Shown: positions 14,893-23,162 of the stretch, piece after piece
Position numbering within the stretch: the stretch's first letter is position 1
Layout of the letters: every line of letters begins with the position of its first letter
From: Anaerolineae bacterium
GTDB taxonomy: Bacteria > Chloroflexota > Anaerolineae > B4-G1
Assembly (NCBI GenBank): GCA_016783285.1
Contig: JADHWW010000123.1
Span: 1-27,210 of the forward strand
Direction of reading: 5' to 3'
Length of the DNA stretch: 27,210 nt
The notes under the pieces: generated by a model
The model's input: only the letters and a program-made list of their open reading frames with translations
The model's database searches: none
What the model was told of the DNA's origin: nothing
Position numbers and translations under genes: made by a program

Positions 14893-16710
14893 ATGACGAA
14901 TGGGGTCGAGGTTGGAGCAGGGGGAAGCACAGCGGCGGCGCTTCTGGAAAGCATGCGGGCGGTGCAGCAAGTGCTGATGCAGCCGCCTGGTCTCTCCCGT
15001 GAGCAACTGGTCGCCCGGCTCCAGGAGTGGCAGCGGATGGTGGTGGAACTGGCCGAGGTACCAGCGCGGGGGGCGGAACTGGCGACCCTCTACGAGATCA
15101 TCGGTGTCTTGAACTCCTCGCTCCATCTGACAGAGACGCTGGGCCTGGTGATGGATTCGCTGGTCCGTCTGACAGGGGCTGAGCGAGGTTGCCTGATGTT
15201 GTTGGACGAGGAGGGGAATCTGGAGATTCAAGCGGCGCGGCACTTTGACCAGGAGAGTGTCGCTGCCTCCGATTTGGAGCTCAGCCACACGGTGGTGCGG
15301 GGCGCGGTGGAAGGAGGACAGCCGGTGCTGACCACCAATGCCCAACTTGATCCGCGCTTCTCCGAGCAGGAGAGTGTGATCAGTTACCAGTTGCGCTCCA
15401 TCATCTGCGTGCCTCTCCATGTCCGGGAGCGGGTGATCGGCGCTCTTTACCTGGACAGCCGGGTTCGGGAGGGTGTCTTCTCCCAGGCGGACTTGCCTAT
15501 ACTGACAGCGTTCGCCAGTCAGTCTGCCATCGCCATTGAGAACGCACGTCTCTACACGATGACCGACCAGGCCCTGGCTGCACGGGTGGAGGAACTGACG
15601 ACTCTGCAGCGGATAGACCGGGAACTGAACGCCAGCCTGGACTTTGAGCAGGTGCTGGATCTGACCCTCTCCTGGGCGCTGCGGGCCACAGGGGCGGTGG
15701 AGGGGGCGTTGAGCATCCTGGATGACGACGGAACGGTCTGCACAATGGTCAGCGCTGGCGATAGCAGCGTTTCTGCTGGACCTGAGCCCGAGGTGGTCAG
15801 GTCGGTGATGCGCAACCACGAACCGATTGTCATTGAGCAAGGGCGTATGGTGGTACCCATTCGCTACGAGGACCGAGTGGTGGGGTTGCTGGACCTGCGG
15901 CGCGAAGGTGGCGGATCGTTCCAGCCTGACCACGTCCAACTCGCCCGTCGGCTGGCAGACCACGCTGTGGTCGCAATCGAGAACGCGCGTCTGTACGAGC
16001 AGGTTCGCCGGGCCAACCGGGCCAAGTCGGAGTTTGTGTCGTTCGCCGCCCATGAATTGCGTGTGCCGATGACCTCCATCCGTGGCTACGCTAATTTGCT
16101 GGAGAAGGGAATCGCTGGCACACTGACACCCCAACAGGTGGAGTTCCTGCGTACCATTCGCTCCAACGTGGAGCGGATGCGGGTTCTGGTCTCTGATCTG
16201 CAGGACATCTCTCGGATCGAGACGGGGCATTTGCGGTTGGAGATGGAGCCGACAGCCCTGACGGAGGCGCTGGAGAATGGACTGCAGTCCATTCAGGCGC
16301 AGATTGAAGGTCGGTCGCAGCAGTTGACGCTGGAGGTGCAGGAGGATCTGCCGTTGGTCTGCGCCGATCCGGCGCGGCTGGCCCAGGTCTTGATCAACCT
16401 GCTCAGCAATGCCTGCAATTACACACCTGAGGGTGGGCGCATCCACGTGCGAGTATGGCTAAAGGATGGACACGTGCACTGTGCTGTTTCCGATACAGGC
16501 ATCGGTATCTCCCCGGAGGACCAGGCATGTCTGTTCACCAAGTTCTTCCGATCGGAGGATCCGGCAGTGCGGGAGATGCCCGGGACAGGGTTGGGGTTGT
16601 TCATTGTGAAGAGTCTGGTAGAGCTCCAGGGCGGGGGGGTTGGGGTGGAGAGTCTACCTGGGGAGGGGACGACCTTCACGTTCACGGTGCCGGTCGCCAC
16701 GGAGGAATGA
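14893..16710 (+). CDS. Soluble histidine kinase with two GAF domains
   Basis: The 605-residue product has a ~60-residue N-terminal helical region, GAF1 (about 65-222, ending SAIAIENARLY) and GAF2 (about 232-370, ending AVVAIENARLYEQ). HisKA follows with H387 in AHELRVP, where Val replaces the usual Thr of HELRTP, then HATPase_c with N-box NLLSNACNYTP, G1 DTGIGIS and G2 GTGLGLFIVKS. No membrane segment is visible. It follows the cNMP-binding kinase by 47 bp in the same direction, so the two are probably cotranscribed and could work as a pair. The ATG has AGGGCAGG just upstream. The GAF ligands are unknown. Confidence 0.92.
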   Translation: MTNGVEVGAGGSTAAALLESMRAVQQVLMQPPGLSREQLVARLQEWQRMVVELAEVPARGAELATLYEIIGVLNSSLHLTETLGLVMDSLVRLTGAERGCLMLLDEEGNLEIQAARHFDQESVAASDLELSHTVVRGAVEGGQPVLTTNAQLDPRFSEQESVISYQLRSIICVPLHVRERVIGALYLDSRVREGVFSQADLPILTAFASQSAIAIENARLYTMTDQALAARVEELTTLQRIDRELNASLDFEQVLDLTLSWALRATGAVEGALSILDDDGTVCTMVSAGDSSVSAGPEPEVVRSVMRNHEPIVIEQGRMVVPIRYEDRVVGLLDLRREGGGSFQPDHVQLARRLADHAVVAIENARLYEQVRRANRAKSEFVSFAAHELRVPMTSIRGYANLLEKGIAGTLTPQQVEFLRTIRSNVERMRVLVSDLQDISRIETGHLRLEMEPTALTEALENGLQSIQAQIEGRSQQLTLEVQEDLPLVCADPARLAQVLINLLSNACNYTPEGGRIHVRVWLKDGHVHCAVSDTGIGISPEDQACLFTKFFRSEDPAVREMPGTGLGLFIVKSLVELQGGGVGVESLPGEGTTFTFTVPVATEE

Positions 16711-16753
16711 TGGCGCGATGGCGCTGGAGATTCGGCACCCGTCGTAGTGCGCG

Positions 16754-18436
16754 TTAGCGTCGTCTCCCCGAGCGCCAGATGGAGAAGATGAGCCACAGGC
16801 CTAACAGGCTGGCGCCGGCGAAGCCGGTGATGCTCACTATCGTCGCCAGACTCCATTGCCCGGCCAGGTTGAAGGCCGGGACGAGTAAGGCCAGCCCAAC
16901 GATGAGTGCGGCCAACAGCATACTCAATGAAAGACGGTTTGCCAGTCGGTCCAGCCGCACCAGTGCCTGACCCAACTCCTTGTGGCTAAGTGTGATCTCA
17001 AATTCCCCCCGCTCGACGCGGGTCAGGACCTGGGAACTGACACGTGGAATAATGCGCATCAGTTCCGCCCAGTCACTGGCTCCTTTGAGCAGCGGTGGCC
17101 CCCAGGTGCGTGGAGAGGTCATCTGCCACATGAAGCGCCGGACGTATGGCTCGGAAACGGCGAAGATATCGAAATCGGGCACCAGTTTCAGCCCCACTCC
17201 TTCCATCATTGCCGTTGTCTTGCCCAGCAGCCACAGGTCCGAGGGCAGGCGCAGATTGTGGCGGAAGGCGATGGGCATGACGTCCTCAACCACTTCTCGG
17301 GCTCGTATTGTTCCCAGCGGCATCCCGTGGTACTTGCGCAGTAGCCGCGTCGCGTCCCGCTGTAGTCCTGCCCGATCCAAGGCACCGCTGACCGCACCCA
17401 TGTGGATTAACTGATCCACGATGCCTTCCTCATCCAGTTGCACGGCGACGATGTAGAGGCGGATCAGGTCGCTCCGCACCCGATGGCTCAGGTGGCCGAC
17501 CATCCCGAAGTCCATCGCGCCGATGATCTCGCCCGGCATGATGGCGAAGTTGCCCGGATGGGGGTCGGCGTGAAAGAAACCGTCGTCCAAAACCTCCTTG
17601 ATGATCATGTGGGCTGCGTGGAGGCCGATGCGGGAGCGGTCGTAGCCTGCCGCGTCCAGCGCCTCAATGTCATCAATCTTGATCCCGCTGATGCGTTCCA
17701 GTACCAGCATGCGGCGAGTGGTGAAATCCCAGTAGACGCGGGGGATGTGGAGATAAGGCTCGTTGGCGAAGTTGGCGCGGAAGCGGTCGGCGTTGCGCCC
17801 CTCGCGGTAGAAGTCCAGTTCGGCCCGCAGGGTGATGGCGAACTCATCGACGATCTCTGGTAGGTCATAGGTTTTCCCCAGAGGGGTGCGCTCCTGGATC
17901 AGCCGGGCCAGGTCGAATAGGATCTCCAGGTCCGTCTCGATGATTGTCTGGATGTGCGGCCGCTGCACCTTGACGACAACTTGGGTGCCGTCGGGTAGTG
18001 TTGCAGCGTGTACCTGGGATAGCGAGGCAGCGGCAATGGGAACAGGCTCGAAGTCGATGAACTGCTCTTCCAGCGGCACGCTCAGTTCGGCATCGATCTG
18101 CGTTCGGATCGCCCCCCATGGTACTGGAGGCACAGTGTCTTGCAGCTTGGCGAGTTCGGCGATGTAGGCAGGAGGGAGAATGTCGGGACGGGTGCTAAGG
18201 ACCTGGCCCAGTTTGATAAAGGTGGGTCCAAGTTCCTCCAGTGCCAGGCGCAGTCGCTGCGGCATGCCCAGGGGAGGTGCGACTGGTCGTCCCCGGTGCA
18301 GCAGCCGCTGGGGCAGCGAGAGGTATGGTAACAATCCCACCGCATCCACCAACTCGCCGAAGCCGTGATGGATGAAGACCTGGGCAATCTCGCGGTAGCG
18401 TTTGAGATGCTGGATAGTGCGTGCCGGTCGTCTCAC
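16754..18436 (-). CDS. UbiB/AarF/ABC1-family protein kinase-like protein
   Basis: The 560-residue product shows the family's hallmarks: KLGQ (residues 75-78) replacing the usual glycine-rich-loop features, the Ala-rich AAAS loop (135-138), the Lys of VVKVQRP, FFHADPHPGNF and the metal-binding AMDFG. Two hydrophobic helices close the protein (AALIVGLALLVPAF and FAGASLLGLWLIF), so it is anchored in the membrane. UbiB-type proteins are atypical ATPases supporting coenzyme-Q or other isoprenoid-lipid metabolism. I prefer the GTG at 18434-18436, which has GGAGGA 4 nt upstream, over an in-frame TTG at 18466. It converges with the GAF kinase across a 43-bp gap and has its own promoter. Confidence 0.93.
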   Translation of the reverse strand: MRRPARTIQHLKRYREIAQVFIHHGFGELVDAVGLLPYLSLPQRLLHRGRPVAPPLGMPQRLRLALEELGPTFIKLGQVLSTRPDILPPAYIAELAKLQDTVPPVPWGAIRTQIDAELSVPLEEQFIDFEPVPIAAASLSQVHAATLPDGTQVVVKVQRPHIQTIIETDLEILFDLARLIQERTPLGKTYDLPEIVDEFAITLRAELDFYREGRNADRFRANFANEPYLHIPRVYWDFTTRRMLVLERISGIKIDDIEALDAAGYDRSRIGLHAAHMIIKEVLDDGFFHADPHPGNFAIMPGEIIGAMDFGMVGHLSHRVRSDLIRLYIVAVQLDEEGIVDQLIHMGAVSGALDRAGLQRDATRLLRKYHGMPLGTIRAREVVEDVMPIAFRHNLRLPSDLWLLGKTTAMMEGVGLKLVPDFDIFAVSEPYVRRFMWQMTSPRTWGPPLLKGASDWAELMRIIPRVSSQVLTRVERGEFEITLSHKELGQALVRLDRLANRLSLSMLLAALIVGLALLVPAFNLAGQWSLATIVSITGFAGASLLGLWLIFSIWRSGRRR

Positions 18437-18490
18437 CGTTTCCTCCGATAGCCGTCCACGGCTCAATACTGAGAGAAGCGGGACGCCCCG

Positions 18491-18518
18491 ATTATAGGGC
18501 CTCCCGCCTGTGTGTCAA
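18491..18518 (-). promoter_or_regulatory. Consensus sigma70 promoter of the UbiB-like gene, inside an inverted repeat
   Basis: On the minus strand TTGACA (18518-18513) and TATAAT (18496-18491) are both perfect, with a 16-bp spacer. Transcription should start near 18484, about 48 nt before the GTG. The -10 lies in the loop of an inverted repeat: GCGGGACGCCC (18478-18488) against GGGCCTCCCGC (18497-18507), with one mismatch. Confidence 0.85.
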
Positions 18519-18662
18519 ACCGTGCATTCGGGGGAGACAGTAGGACGTACAGGGCAGATGACGTCCCCATCAGTCAGGTTTTGCTCCAACCGCTTGTGGA
18601 AGGTGACCAGGTTCAGACCGAGGATGCCCGCACTCTGGCCTCACCAGCCACGACAATATCGG

Positions 18663-18995
18663 TTAACCTGCCTGCTTTTTTGCCGGCTTCTTGCCTGTCA
18701 GTTCCTCGACCTTGGCGGCCAGTTCGTCTATCTTCTGGCTCAGTTCTACGATGTCCTTGCGGGAAGCCAGGGGCACGCCGATGCTGCACTTGTCGAGTTC
18801 CTCGTGCACCAGTTTGCGCAGCGCCTCCCGATCCGCCTCGCCCCGGGCCACCAGTTTGTCAATGATACCGGAGGCTTCCTCTGGTCTCACTTCCCCTTCC
18901 TCGACCAGTTTGTTAACGAACTGAGCCGCCTTGTCACGGGTCAGCGTCAGCATGCCTAGACCCAGCAGTATGCTCTTCTCAATTAATCGTGCCAT
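18663..18995 (-). CDS. Phasin-like (PHA-granule-associated-type) helical protein
   Basis: This 110-residue protein is all helix. A short hydrophobic start (IEKSILLGLGMLTLTRDKA) is followed by charged coiled-coil segments with FVNKLVEEGEV and IDELAAKVEELTGKK, and a Lys-rich tail. This pattern is typical of small proteins annotated as polyhydroxyalkanoate-granule-associated phasins, which coat lipid or polymer surfaces. No PHA synthase is in the window, so a granule role is not shown. The ATG has the strong site AAGGAGGTG. It lies between the winged-helix regulator and the UbiB-like gene on the same strand, with 197 bp to the UbiB promoter region and gene. Confidence 0.8.
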   Translation of the reverse strand: MARLIEKSILLGLGMLTLTRDKAAQFVNKLVEEGEVRPEEASGIIDKLVARGEADREALRKLVHEELDKCSIGVPLASRKDIVELSQKIDELAAKVEELTGKKPAKKQAG

Positions 18996-19103
18996 TGTGC
19001 ACCTCCTTGTCTGTCAATTGCTGAAGCGAGAGATTACCCACACACCAGACTGATTGCCATCCTGTATCCACCTCATCTCCTTCCTCAGGGATTTCCCGGA
19101 AAA

Positions 19104-19172
19104 GGGTGGTAGCCCAACCGCGTTGGGCGTCACTAGGCTCAAGACGGCCAATGTGATTGGCCTGCTACCTCC
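19104..19172. other. Branched hairpin element between the regulator and phasin-like genes
   Basis: Two perfect 7-bp hairpins, GCCCAAC-CGC-GTTGGGC (19112-19128) and GGCCAAT-GTG-ATTGGCC (19146-19162), are enclosed by an outer stem of GGTA/TACC plus GG/CC around a T-T mismatch (19105-19111 with 19166-19172). The fold is symmetric enough to work on either strand. It is not a tRNA: there is no D-arm, anticodon stem or T-loop. Confidence 0.5.
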
Positions 19173-19211
19173 TAATACGGGCTCCTGCGTGGCTCTCCGA
19201 GGAGGCTCACC

Positions 19212-19910
19212 TCACAGGCCGATGGCCCGCAGTACATCGTAGACAAAGTCGGACAGGCGAGCCTTCTCTCCCCCGGCCAGGTTGTCCAGGTGCTCGTGGA
19301 ACTGCTGAGAGTAGGAAAGTAGCCGCGAGGTAGTGTGACGGTTGGCTCTCTCGACCAGCGAGAGAGCCAGGCTGAAGCCGGCTAGCGAGTAGAGCACTGC
19401 CCACCCCGGCGGGCCGAACCCGCGCAGGTAAGGGAAAATCCTTCTCGCCGCGGCAGTATCTCGCAACTCGTAGAAGGCCAGAATAATAGCCGTGATCATG
19501 TCGGCGGCGAAGAGGAGCGGCGATTTGCGTTCTGGGATACGCAGCAGGAGTTCGTTCAGCAGGGTCTCGTGGTTGGTGTCTTTCCCTCTTCCCAATGCTT
19601 CCAAAATACCCCTCTTGGCTTCCTCCCATTCCTGCTCGTTCAGGGAGTTGCTCGTGAACTCGGCCAACAGGGTGATCGCTTTCTCTGTGGGGGAGAAGAC
19701 GACGACGGAACGGCCTTTATGGCCCTGGGGTCGTACCGTTTCGGAACGCACCAGCCCCTTTTCCTCCAGCAGGCGCAGCATCTCGTAGGCCGTGACTGGC
19801 CTCACCTCCAGCGTCCGCGCCACGTCCACATAGTGCACCGGGGACTCGGCCTCGCGGTAGAGGTCGAGCAACCGACTCAGAAAGTCTCGTTGCCTGGAGG
19901 ATAATTTCAT
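19212..19910 (-). CDS. Winged-helix transcriptional regulator
   Basis: The 232-residue product starts with a ~75-residue winged-helix domain: RQRDFLSRLLDLYREA, then the recognition-type HYVDVARTLEVRPVTAYEML and the wing SETVRPQGHKGRSVVVF. This is close in style to DtxR/MarR-type domains. The ~130-residue C-terminal part is helical with a moderately hydrophobic stretch (PPGWAVLYSLAGFSLALSL) and no recognised ligand pocket. It heads the minus-strand group with the phasin-like and UbiB-like genes, so it probably controls them and itself. The ATG lacks a strong ribosome-binding site. A near-consensus promoter and a TTCC-periodic site lie just upstream. Confidence 0.8.
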   Translation of the reverse strand: MKLSSRQRDFLSRLLDLYREAESPVHYVDVARTLEVRPVTAYEMLRLLEEKGLVRSETVRPQGHKGRSVVVFSPTEKAITLLAEFTSNSLNEQEWEEAKRGILEALGRGKDTNHETLLNELLLRIPERKSPLLFAADMITAIILAFYELRDTAAARRIFPYLRGFGPPGWAVLYSLAGFSLALSLVERANRHTTSRLLSYSQQFHEHLDNLAGGEKARLSDFVYDVLRAIGL

Positions 19911-19937
19911 CGCTTTTTTCTCGGATGTGACAAAAAC

Positions 19938-19959
19938 TTCCTAATCTTCCGAAAGTTCC
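19938..19959. promoter_or_regulatory. Operator candidate: three TTCC words at 9-bp spacing
   Basis: On the plus strand TTCC occurs at 19938, 19947 and 19956, exactly 9 bp apart (TTCCTAATCTTCCGAAAGTTCC). The block covers the predicted transcript start of the regulator gene, a typical repressor position, suggesting autoregulation. Confidence 0.4.
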
Positions 19960-19965
19960 AAAAAT

Positions 19966-19994
19966 AGTATACCGCTAAACGGTGAATTTGTCAA
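19966..19994 (-). promoter_or_regulatory. Near-consensus sigma70 promoter of the winged-helix regulator
   Basis: On the minus strand TTGACA (19994-19989) is perfect, the spacer is 17 bp, and the -10 is TATACT (19971-19966). The predicted start near 19959 gives a leader of about 50 nt. Confidence 0.8.
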
Positions 19995-20020
19995 GACTGT
20001 TCATTGTCCATTGTTCATTG

Positions 20021-20026
20021 TATAAT
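20021..20026 (+). promoter_or_regulatory. Consensus -10 box placed for a leaderless HAD-gene transcript
   Basis: TATAAT (20021-20026) ends 7 nt before the ATG at 20034 and there is no Shine-Dalgarno sequence. The -35 at 17-bp spacing, TGTTCA (19998-20003), is poor and lies in a run of reiterated TTCATTGTCC-like words. Confidence 0.5.
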
Positions 20027-20033
20027 TAGTCTC

Positions 20034-20759
20034 ATGGCGCTCAAGTTCATCATCTTCGATCTGGACGATACACTCTACGCCCGCGATAGAGGGCTGATGC
20101 AAGAGGTGGGTCGCCGCATCCAGTTGTGGGTGTGCAACCACCTGGGGGTGTCGTGGGAGGAAGCGATTGCCGTGCGACGCGATTACTTCCGACAGTATGG
20201 CACCACGATGGGCGGCCTGGTCGCCGAGCACGACGTGGATATACACGACTACCTGGTCTTCGTGCACGACATTCCGGTGGAGGAGTACTTGGGGCCGGAT
20301 CCGGCGCTGGCCGCGATGTTGGATTCTATCTCGCTGCGGAAGGCGATCTACACCAACGCCACTTCGGAGTACGGCTGGCGGGTGCTGCGGGCGTTGGGGG
20401 TGGCCGGCCATTTCGAGCGGGTGATCGGCATCGAGGAAGTGGGCTTGCGCAACAAGGCTTACCGTGACGCCTACGAGCGTATGCTGGCACTACTGGGCGT
20501 CCAGGGTCGCGAGTGCATCATGGTCGAGGATATAGCGCGCAACCTGCGACCGGCCAAGGCGTTAGGGCTAACGACGGTGTTGGTGAACGCAGATGGCTCG
20601 ACCGAGTTCGCCCAAGTCCCTGACGAGAGTGTTGACTTCGTGGTGGGAAGCGTACTGGAGGTGGGGTGGGTAGTGCGGGGCCTCACGCTTGTGGCCGAGG
20701 TTCTGGCAGCTCTTGATGAACCTGCCGAAAGGAGACGTGTTGACTACTTTAACTGCTGA
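20034..20759 (+). CDS. HAD-family hydrolase, pyrimidine 5'-nucleotidase-like
   Basis: The 241-residue product has the HAD motifs in order: motif I with nucleophile D9 and D11 in FDLDDTLY, motif II Thr in IYTNAT, motif III Lys in GLRNKAY, and motif IV EDIARNLRPAKALGL. The ARDRGLMQEVGRRI stretch after motif I resembles the pyrimidine-5'-nucleotidase (SDT1/Pyr-5-nucl) branch, which dephosphorylates UMP/CMP-like nucleotides. Substrate is not certain. The ATG at 20034 is chosen because the frame before it reads through the promoter. The last ~20 bp overlap the oxidoreductase gene, implying coupling. Confidence 0.87.
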   Translation: MALKFIIFDLDDTLYARDRGLMQEVGRRIQLWVCNHLGVSWEEAIAVRRDYFRQYGTTMGGLVAEHDVDIHDYLVFVHDIPVEEYLGPDPALAAMLDSISLRKAIYTNATSEYGWRVLRALGVAGHFERVIGIEEVGLRNKAYRDAYERMLALLGVQGRECIMVEDIARNLRPAKALGLTTVLVNADGSTEFAQVPDESVDFVVGSVLEVGWVVRGLTLVAEVLAALDEPAERRRVDYFNC

Positions 20760-22125
20760 CGTCGTCATCTGTGGCGCTGGAATTGCGGGTATCAGCACCG
20801 CTTATCATTTGGCCGTCCGGCGTGGTGTCAAAGATGTGATCCTGGTGGACGAGCGTCCCCCGCTCAGCCTGACGAGCGATAAGTCTACCGAATGTTACCG
20901 CAACTGGTGGCCTGGCCCCGGGGACGCTATGGTCAGCCTGATGAACCGCAGCATTGACATCTTGGAAGAGTTGGCCCACGAAAGCAACAACGTTTTCCAC
21001 CTCAATCGGCGGGGCTATCTCTTCGTCACCGCCGACCCTGCCCGTATCCCGGACTTTGAGCGGGCCGCGGAAGAGCCGTGCTCGCTGGGCGCTGGCCCTC
21101 TGCGCGTCCATGCCGGCCAGCCGGGCGCCCCGGTTTACATCCCCGCCCCGGCTCAGGGCTTTGAGGGTCTGCCTACCGGCGCGGATCTGATTCTCGACCC
21201 GGTCCTGATCCACGAGCACTTCCCCTTCCTCTCCGAGCGCGTGGTAGCGGCGCTGCACGTCCGACGATGTGGCTGGATGAGCGCACAACAGTTGGGCATG
21301 TACATGCTGGAACGGGCGCGCGAGCGTGGTGCCAGGCTCCTGTGTGCTCGGGTAAAAGGGGTGGACGTGAGCAATGGCCGGGTACAGGCCGTGCGCCTGA
21401 GCAGTGAGGCGGGTTCGCAGGTGATCTCGACGGACAACTTCGTCAACGGTGCTGGTCCCTTCGTGAAGCAAGTCGGGGAAATGGTAGGGGTTGACCTGCC
21501 TGTCTTTTGTGAACTGCATGGCAAAATCGCCTTCAACGACTATCTGGGGGTGGTGTCGCGCAACGCGCCTTTGTTTTTCTGGGCCGATCCCCAGACTCTC
21601 CCCTGGTCAGACGAAGAGCGGGCGCTATTGGCCGAGTCGGAGGAGACACAATGGCTGTTGGACCCATTCCCGTCCGGCCCCCACGGCCATCCCGAAGGCG
21701 GCCCTGAAAGTCATATCCAGCTCACACTATGGACCTACGACATCCAGACGGTGGAACCTGTCTGGCCGTTGCCTGTGTTCGCTCCGCACTACGCCGAGGT
21801 CGTTCTGCGGGGTCTCTCCAGGATGATCCCTGGCCTGCGAGCCTATTTCGACAGGCCTCCCCGCCCGGTGGTTGACGGCGGCTATTACACCAAGACCCGT
21901 GAGAATCGGCCCTTGATCGGACCATTGCCTGTCGAAGGTGCTTACATAATTGGTGCGCTCTCTGGCTTTGGCATAATGGCTGGCTGCGGTTCAGGGGAGC
22001 TGTTGGCCGCCCACCTGATGGGCAGCGATTTGCCGCCATATGCACCCTGGTTCGTCCTGGAGCGGTACGAGGACCCAGCATACCAGAGCCTGTTGGAAGA
22101 TTGGGATGACTCGGGGCAACTGTAA
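20740..22125 (+). CDS. FAD-dependent oxidoreductase (DAO family)
   Basis: The 461-residue protein has the ADP-binding Rossmann motif GAGIAG (residues 12-17), then a KSTECYRNWWPGP segment seen in DAO/sarcosine-oxidase-like flavoproteins. The C-terminal FAD-domain closure includes ENRPLIGPLPVEGAYIIGA and GFGIMAGCGSGELLA. Such enzymes oxidise C-N bonds of amino acids or amines; the substrate is unknown. AAGGAGA lies upstream: with TTG 20740 the spacing is 5 nt, with GTG 20737 only 2 nt, so I favour TTG. It overlaps the end of the HAD gene. Its stop is 4 bp from the stop of the convergent hydrolase gene. Confidence 0.85.
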   Translation: MTTLTADVVICGAGIAGISTAYHLAVRRGVKDVILVDERPPLSLTSDKSTECYRNWWPGPGDAMVSLMNRSIDILEELAHESNNVFHLNRRGYLFVTADPARIPDFERAAEEPCSLGAGPLRVHAGQPGAPVYIPAPAQGFEGLPTGADLILDPVLIHEHFPFLSERVVAALHVRRCGWMSAQQLGMYMLERARERGARLLCARVKGVDVSNGRVQAVRLSSEAGSQVISTDNFVNGAGPFVKQVGEMVGVDLPVFCELHGKIAFNDYLGVVSRNAPLFFWADPQTLPWSDEERALLAESEETQWLLDPFPSGPHGHPEGGPESHIQLTLWTYDIQTVEPVWPLPVFAPHYAEVVLRGLSRMIPGLRAYFDRPPRPVVDGGYYTKTRENRPLIGPLPVEGAYIIGALSGFGIMAGCGSGELLAAHLMGSDLPPYAPWFVLERYEDPAYQSLLEDWDDSGQL

Positions 22126-22129
22126 TGTA

Positions 22130-23107
22130 TCAACCCACTCGCCGCCAGCGGGCGACGCTGCCCTGCTTGGTGCACATCACCCGGCCCTCAACCTCCAGCC
22201 ACTGGAGATGTCCGATGACCTCGGAGATGGCGAGGAAGGTGTTGACAGGGCCGAGGTCCGGGAAAAGTGTGCTACCGATTTCATGTATGGTAAGGGTGTC
22301 GTCACCCAGCACTTCCAGCATATGGCGGGCGCGCTCCTCGTGGAAAGCCAGCCGCTCACGGATGAGGGCGCGGTGGTCAGTGATGACCGGCCCGTGGCCA
22401 GGCAGTGCCAGCACGATGTCGAGTTCGGCCACGCGCTGCAGTTGCGCCATGTACTCCACCAACCGGCGCGGCCGCTCGGCCTCGCCCGGTGCAGGTGGCT
22501 CGACGAGCGGGTTGGAGGAGATGTCGCGCAGCAGGTGATCGCTGGAGATGAGCAGCCGGCGCTCCGGCTGGTAGAGGCAGATGAGGCCACCCGCGTGGCC
22601 GGGGGTATGGAGCACGTGCCAGTCCTCACCGCCCAGCCGAAGCGCATCGCCATCGGCCAGGGTACGGTCGGGGACCACCGTTTCGGCGTAGCGGTCCATG
22701 CCACGCTGCATCCTGGCCAGGCCCACCAGTACCTCCGCCGGGACACCGGCCCAACGCATCACTTCCCCGTAGAAGGCCAACAGCCGTGCATCAGCACCGC
22801 CGACCAACCAGGGGAGATTCGCAACGTGGGTCAGCACCTCCGCGCCCGAAGCACGCGCCAGTTCCGCCGCCAGACCACAGTGGTCGGCGTGAGCGTGAGT
22901 GAGGACGATGCGCCGCAGGTCGGCCACGCGGTAGCCACACCCGGCTAAGCCTTTCTCAAGCGGTTCGCGGGCCGGGCCGTAGCGCGGGCCAGCGTCTATC
23001 AGCGTCAGTGGCTCTCCCTCAGCCAGGTAGACGTTGACGGGGCCGACGGGGAAAGGAGTAGGGATAGAGAAGGTGTGCAAATAGGGTGGAACGGCGCAGT
23101 GAGTCAT
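22130..23107 (-). CDS. Metallo-beta-lactamase-fold hydrolase (LACTB2-like)
   Basis: The product is 325 residues from the ATG 23105-23107; the frame extends upstream into the MaoC gene but that part is a shadow. The metal site HAHADH is at residues 71-76, further ligands lie in TPGHAGG and SSDH, and a late His is in LPGHGP. The ~80-residue C-terminal region (HRALIRERLAFHEERARHML, ending near HLQWLEVEGRV) looks like the winged-helix-like tail of LACTB2-type proteins. These hydrolases act on thioesters, RNA or lactams; the substrate here is unknown. No ribosome-binding site precedes the ATG, only a TGATTCAATC direct repeat. It probably follows the MaoC gene in an operon. Confidence 0.87.
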   Translation of the reverse strand: MTHCAVPPYLHTFSIPTPFPVGPVNVYLAEGEPLTLIDAGPRYGPAREPLEKGLAGCGYRVADLRRIVLTHAHADHCGLAAELARASGAEVLTHVANLPWLVGGADARLLAFYGEVMRWAGVPAEVLVGLARMQRGMDRYAETVVPDRTLADGDALRLGGEDWHVLHTPGHAGGLICLYQPERRLLISSDHLLRDISSNPLVEPPAPGEAERPRRLVEYMAQLQRVAELDIVLALPGHGPVITDHRALIRERLAFHEERARHMLEVLGDDTLTIHEIGSTLFPDLGPVNTFLAISEVIGHLQWLEVEGRVMCTKQGSVARWRRVG

Positions 23108-23162
23108 TGAATCAGATTGAATCAGAATGGAGAATGCAGAATAGAAAACAGCCGGCAGCGGG

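Noticed and set aside
14788..16446. 552-codon open frame on the minus strand across the GAF2 kinase gene
   Set aside because: It is antisense to a gene with clear kinase motifs. Its product is a His/Gln/Leu-rich mixture without domains, as expected from a codon-biased high-GC shadow.
18512..18959. Plus-strand frames before and across the phasin-like gene
   Set aside because: They run antisense to the phasin-like gene, which has a strong ribosome-binding site and coherent coiled-coil pattern.
19104..19172. Branched hairpin as a tRNA gene
   Set aside because: It has no acceptor stem of the right length, D-arm, anticodon loop or T-loop consensus.
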